Shown: in pieces, positions 30,667-34,010 of the stretch | Position numbering within the stretch: the first letter of the stretch is position 1 | How the letters are laid out: each line of letters opens with the position of its first letter | DNA from: a virus | Direction: 5' to 3' (one strand) | Virus record (IMG/VR): IMGVR_UViG_3300007735_000647 | Coordinates: 1-34,010 of that record | Length of the DNA: 34,010 nucleotides | The notes under the pieces: generated by a model | Seen by the model: only the letters and a program-made list of their open reading frames with translations | The model's database searches: none | Told to the model about the DNA's origin: nothing | Translations under genes and position numbers: made by a program

Positions 30667-32724
30667 TTAATATGTTGTATAAATTACTCTTAAAAATTCC
30701 GCCTTTGTTGTTTCGTTTTCATTAGGGGCATAATCTATTAACTTTTGTAATCGATATAGTCCACCGTCAATATAAATAAATTTAGAAAAATCTAAATTGT
30801 AAATCTCATTATCATTCAATTTAACCATAGCTTGTAATAACCTACTATCCTTATCCGTAATCTCAGCCATATAAGAACTGTAATAAGTATTGAATAGATT
30901 GTTAGAAAGATTGCCGCTAACTAATGTAAAGTATATTTGCTTAGGCACTCCAAAACAAATATCTGCATTAGGTACATCGGGGTCGTCTAAATGTCCTGCG
31001 TAACCATAAAAAGTATTTGTATAAAGAGTACTTGCCCCATCCATAATTTTCCAACTTGCAACACCTGTTATTTTTTTCGCCTGCATAATTCTTATAACGT
31101 GGTCTATCCTTTCCTCTGCATCGTTATTCTTTTTAAATATTGTAGGCACTATCTTATCCTCACCTGCATAACCAACTAATACTGCATTAGCAAATATTAC
31201 TTCAAGGCTTTCTTTTTCTTTACTAAATTCAAGTCCATTGTCAAAAAGCCTATCTCCATAACCCTCGTTATAAAGTTTTTTATAAGCATCGTTGTAAAAA
31301 TCAGTATCGCTTTTATATTTTAATTCATAAAAACGTGCATTGACCTCACTCATAGGTTTTACCCTTATTTGCTTACTTCTATCTATCTTTGAACTATAAT
31401 CTAAAAATGTAGTTTTATCCGTATCGTAAAAATCAACATAAGGCTTAATGTTAAGGTGCTTATCTATTAGCTTATCCTCTGTTACCAATAAATTAAACAT
31501 CTTTAATATAGATGTAAAAAAGTCTTTTTGATAAATGTTTTTAGGTATAACATCGTTAACGGTAATAGCATCGCCAATATTTATATTAATGGGTACGGCT
31601 GCTAAGGTATTTACTTCCATAGTTCCCGTATTAATTATCATTTCTTCACCAGCTTGGATATACATTTCATACGATAAATACAATATATCGTTTGTTGCAA
31701 ATGAAATATTTGAAGCTGCAATATTGTAAGTACCTGTTGAATTTGCAACTACCGTTGTAAGCGTTGCTGCACTAGGGCTAAATTTTAATAATTTAAAAGT
31801 AACTTCAGTTAAGGGAGTTAGTTCAATATCTATATTAATATCAATATTTAATATTCTTGTATCTGTTGCCGTGTACTTTAATGTATCACCTACTAAAATA
31901 AAATCGGTAAGTGAGGATGTAAGTATTGGCACTACACCGCTAACTGATATTGGTCCAGGGTCGCCACTTGTATCAACTATTATAAAATCAAATAATACAT
32001 TAGCTAATAAAGTCCCTGACTTTGTAAGTTGCTTTGCATTATAAGGAACTATAAGCCTTTTAAAAAAATCAGTATTAAAATAATCACTAGTAAAAGTATA
32101 ACCTGCATTAGTAATTATCTTATCAATATATTCCCTTACGTGCAACGCTGGTCTAAGGGCTTGGTATTGGTAGTCTTTTTTAGCCGTGCCATAAGTTCCA
32201 TCACTTACTTTGCCTATGTCAACTAAAGGATAATAAATACCCGTTCCGCTGTTTGCATTATCATAACTTGTATTTATATTTGCTATGGTGTAATTTTGAT
32301 TGTAAGCAGAAAAATCTAAATCTTCTAACCTTAAATTGCCTACCTTAGATATAAAGCCACCTAACTCACCAAACACACTACACTCATATTCTACTTCTTT
32401 GCCATTGTAAACTATTTCTAACAACCTAAATACACCCTTTAAAATAGATAAGCCGTTTACATCTATCCTACACTTTGCAGACTTTGCTGCATTAAAATTG
32501 TAACTAACATTAGCATTGGCATCAAAGGTAAAGTTGCTGTTATTAAACTCAAAGATATTACCTAACAATTTATTGTTATTTGCAGTTCCTGGCAATACAA
32601 TAGTTTTAGTAAACGCTGTTGACTTACTATCTAAATTGTTTAAGTCATCAATGGCATACGTAATACGGTTAGTAAGCCCTTTATCAATATCTAATTCTAA
32701 ATCTTCTATAAATATCCTTGTCAT
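30667..32724 (-). CDS. Large tail protein (distal tail / baseplate hub candidate)
   Basis: A 685-residue protein, starting MTRIFIEDLELDIDKGLTNR then ITYAIDDLNNLDSKSTAFTK, which is a conserved beginning of tail proteins next to tape measures in Bacteroidota phages. Mostly beta structure, with a KLIDKHLNIKPYVDFYDTDK segment (about 420-440) that resembles the hub domain. It is translated from an ATG that overlaps the preceding gene by 4 bp. Host contact or tail-tip function is inferred from location only. Confidence 0.65.
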   Translation of the reverse strand: MTRIFIEDLELDIDKGLTNRITYAIDDLNNLDSKSTAFTKTIVLPGTANNNKLLGNIFEFNNSNFTFDANANVSYNFNAAKSAKCRIDVNGLSILKGVFRLLEIVYNGKEVEYECSVFGELGGFISKVGNLRLEDLDFSAYNQNYTIANINTSYDNANSGTGIYYPLVDIGKVSDGTYGTAKKDYQYQALRPALHVREYIDKIITNAGYTFTSDYFNTDFFKRLIVPYNAKQLTKSGTLLANVLFDFIIVDTSGDPGPISVSGVVPILTSSLTDFILVGDTLKYTATDTRILNIDINIDIELTPLTEVTFKLLKFSPSAATLTTVVANSTGTYNIAASNISFATNDILYLSYEMYIQAGEEMIINTGTMEVNTLAAVPININIGDAITVNDVIPKNIYQKDFFTSILKMFNLLVTEDKLIDKHLNIKPYVDFYDTDKTTFLDYSSKIDRSKQIRVKPMSEVNARFYELKYKSDTDFYNDAYKKLYNEGYGDRLFDNGLEFSKEKESLEVIFANAVLVGYAGEDKIVPTIFKKNNDAEERIDHVIRIMQAKKITGVASWKIMDGASTLYTNTFYGYAGHLDDPDVPNADICFGVPKQIYFTLVSGNLSNNLFNTYYSSYMAEITDKDSRLLQAMVKLNDNEIYNLDFSKFIYIDGGLYRLQKLIDYAPNENETTKAEFLRVIYTTY

Positions 32725-33875
32725 CGTAGTTGCGTATATCTTGTTGTATTTAATTCAAATTCAATCTCTAAAGGTTTTAGCCTATCTACTACGTGCTTAT
32801 TGTATTCATAGGTTGTACGCTTTATTGTTACAGGATAAAAATAACCATCGTATTCAAGTAGTATTTGTGGCGATTGCATAAGGTCTGCTATCCATACCCA
32901 TTCATCATCGTCAAGTGGTGTTGAATTTAATTTATATGTCCACGTTGCACTATTGCTATAATTTATTTTGCCACCGTAATAAACATTATTGCTGCTTATA
33001 TAATCAACCGAATTACCGTTAAACTTATAATCTCGTTCCGTAAATGATTTGCGGTCAATATCCATTGCAAGTTTACTAACTAAGTCAAATCGTTGGCTAT
33101 CGTATAAGCCCCACCTATTTAAAAAGTGTATCGGTATATTTGTGTACTTAGGGTTGCAGGTTATATATACCCTCAACTTATCTAAGCTATTAAACCAAAC
33201 ATCGTAATACTTTACACTATCATTAAAGGTTGTTGATAGCGTTGCGGATAAAGCCGTAGTGCCTATATTTAATTGTAAAAAGCCGTTCTCTACTACGGTA
33301 GTTGTACCACTTAATATTGAGCCTATTGCGTTATTACTTGCATCAAACTTTTGGCATTGTAGTATAAGATTTGCATTGGTATAAAACCCTGCAAACAAGT
33401 TCTCGCCTAAAGCTGCATTAGCATATAAAGGTCTATTTGTTAACCACTTATTTAACTTAGTATTTAAACCATCTACCCTACGTTTAAAAAGATTAGGTGA
33501 CCAGTTAAAGCCACTAACATTCCCACTAGCCATATTTAATGTTGTAACCCCACTAACTTCCTCGCCTACTCTTAAATTGTAAACAACGGCTATCTGTCCA
33601 CTAATATTAGGCTCTGCTACGTAAGCACTTGAACTAATAGGCTCAAACCATTCAAAGGTAAATTCATTCCTTATAATAGGACTTGCATCAAAATACGCTT
33701 TACCATTTGACGGCTCTGGGAATTGCTTTACTCTTACTAATTGTGTGCCACCTACATAAACATCAAATACGTACTTCATATCCGTACTGCCAGAATTATC
33801 GGAAGTGCATACGTGCCATAAAGCATCGTGTGCTGAAGGACTGCCAGACGGTGAAGTGTTTATTGTTATTGCCAT
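32721..33875 (-). CDS. Tail structural protein
   Basis: A 384-residue beta-rich protein (MAITINTSPSGSPSAHDALW; MKYVFDVYVGGTQLVRVKQF; LRVYITCNPKYTNIPIHFLN). No catalytic motif. Such proteins lie between neck and hub proteins in related phages and probably form part of the tail tip. It overlaps the next gene by 4 bp and starts three bases after the stop of the split neck-like gene. Confidence 0.65.
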   Translation of the reverse strand: MAITINTSPSGSPSAHDALWHVCTSDNSGSTDMKYVFDVYVGGTQLVRVKQFPEPSNGKAYFDASPIIRNEFTFEWFEPISSSAYVAEPNISGQIAVVYNLRVGEEVSGVTTLNMASGNVSGFNWSPNLFKRRVDGLNTKLNKWLTNRPLYANAALGENLFAGFYTNANLILQCQKFDASNNAIGSILSGTTTVVENGFLQLNIGTTALSATLSTTFNDSVKYYDVWFNSLDKLRVYITCNPKYTNIPIHFLNRWGLYDSQRFDLVSKLAMDIDRKSFTERDYKFNGNSVDYISSNNVYYGGKINYSNSATWTYKLNSTPLDDDEWVWIADLMQSPQILLEYDGYFYPVTIKRTTYEYNKHVVDRLKPLEIEFELNTTRYTQLR

Positions 33876-33878
33876 TAT

Positions 33879-34010
33879 TTATTTTCTATTTAATTTTTCT
33901 AGTGTGAATACAATTTGTTTACCAAAAGCCTCCGACATTTTTAATTCAAAGTCTTTACCAAAGGTTGCATTAAGTGCATCGGTAAAGTAATTTGTTTTCT
34001 TAATACCAAG
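33879..34010 (-). CDS. 3' end of the neck-like gene, repeated (partial)
   Basis: This holds the last 43 codons plus stop of the gene that begins at 622. Bases 33884-34009 repeat 1-126, and 33879-33883 complete the stop. Joined at the repeat, the gene is intact (208 residues). It is not a second gene. Confidence 0.85.
   Translation of the reverse strand, partial: LGIKKTNYFTDALNATFGKDFELKMSEAFGKQIVFTLEKLNRK
33884..34009. repeat. Terminal direct repeat, right copy
   Basis: Identical to bases 1-126. See the left copy. Confidence 0.9.

Noticed and set aside
1-34010. CRISPR array, tRNA genes, integrase or CI-like repressor
   Set aside because: I looked for regularly spaced repeats, cloverleaf-like segments and tyrosine or serine recombinase motifs and found none. 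This is a reading by eye, so a divergent tRNA could be missed.

Overview
The window is best read as one complete, circularly permuted genome of a tailed bacteriophage of a Bacteroidota host, about 33.88 kb. The first 126 bases are repeated exactly at the end (33884-34009), inside one gene, so the ends overlap and a 208-codon gene is split across the junction. Evidence for the host phylum: strongly AT-rich DNA, no Shine-Dalgarno-like sites, promoter elements of the Bacteroidota type (TAnnTTTG, once with a perfect TTTG at 19 bp spacing), and Bacteroidota-style signal peptides. No integrase, excisionase or CI-like repressor was recognised, so a virulent lifestyle is likely. No sheath gene was seen and there is a 749-residue tape measure, so a siphovirus is the best guess.

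Layout. Almost everything is on the minus strand. A short plus-strand operon (13604-15158) carries small early proteins, an ERF-type recombinase and an SSB-like protein. It diverges from the minus-strand genes at about 13.55 kb and converges on the end of the lysis operon at about 15.2-15.37 kb, across terminator-like hairpins. Reading leftward from 13.5 kb: a module with 40-, 83- and 58-residue proteins, a C5-cytosine methyltransferase and a Mom-like DNA modification protein (10.6-13.4 kb); a PD-(D/E)XK nuclease; and a primase-helicase with a structured leader. A repeat-rich 375-bp non-coding region (7072-7447) follows. Then comes a long late operon: sigma-like protein, small membrane protein, three surface-glycan type enzymes, a ParB-methyltransferase fusion, terminase small and large subunits, and neck/tail proteins. 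Across the circle junction it continues with tail tip proteins, tape measure, protease, scaffold, major capsid, probable tail protein, portal, connector proteins, an S74 fibre with a signal peptide, a secreted protein, holin-like and spanin-like proteins, lysozyme, phosphoesterase and a small metallopeptidase.

Most interesting region. Genes at 10.6-13.4 kb look like promiscuous gene cassettes. Two long imperfect hairpins (11485-11583 and 13331-13385) have the layout of integron attC sites. The 5' core of a unit matches the complement of its own 3' core for the Mom-like unit (9/9 bases) and the 83/58-residue unit (8/9). That is the signature expected of integron cassettes, yet no integrase is present. 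Together with the ParB-methyltransferase fusion, the phage carries three different DNA-modifying proteins and no recognisable restriction enzyme, which suggests a cassette-borne anti-restriction module.
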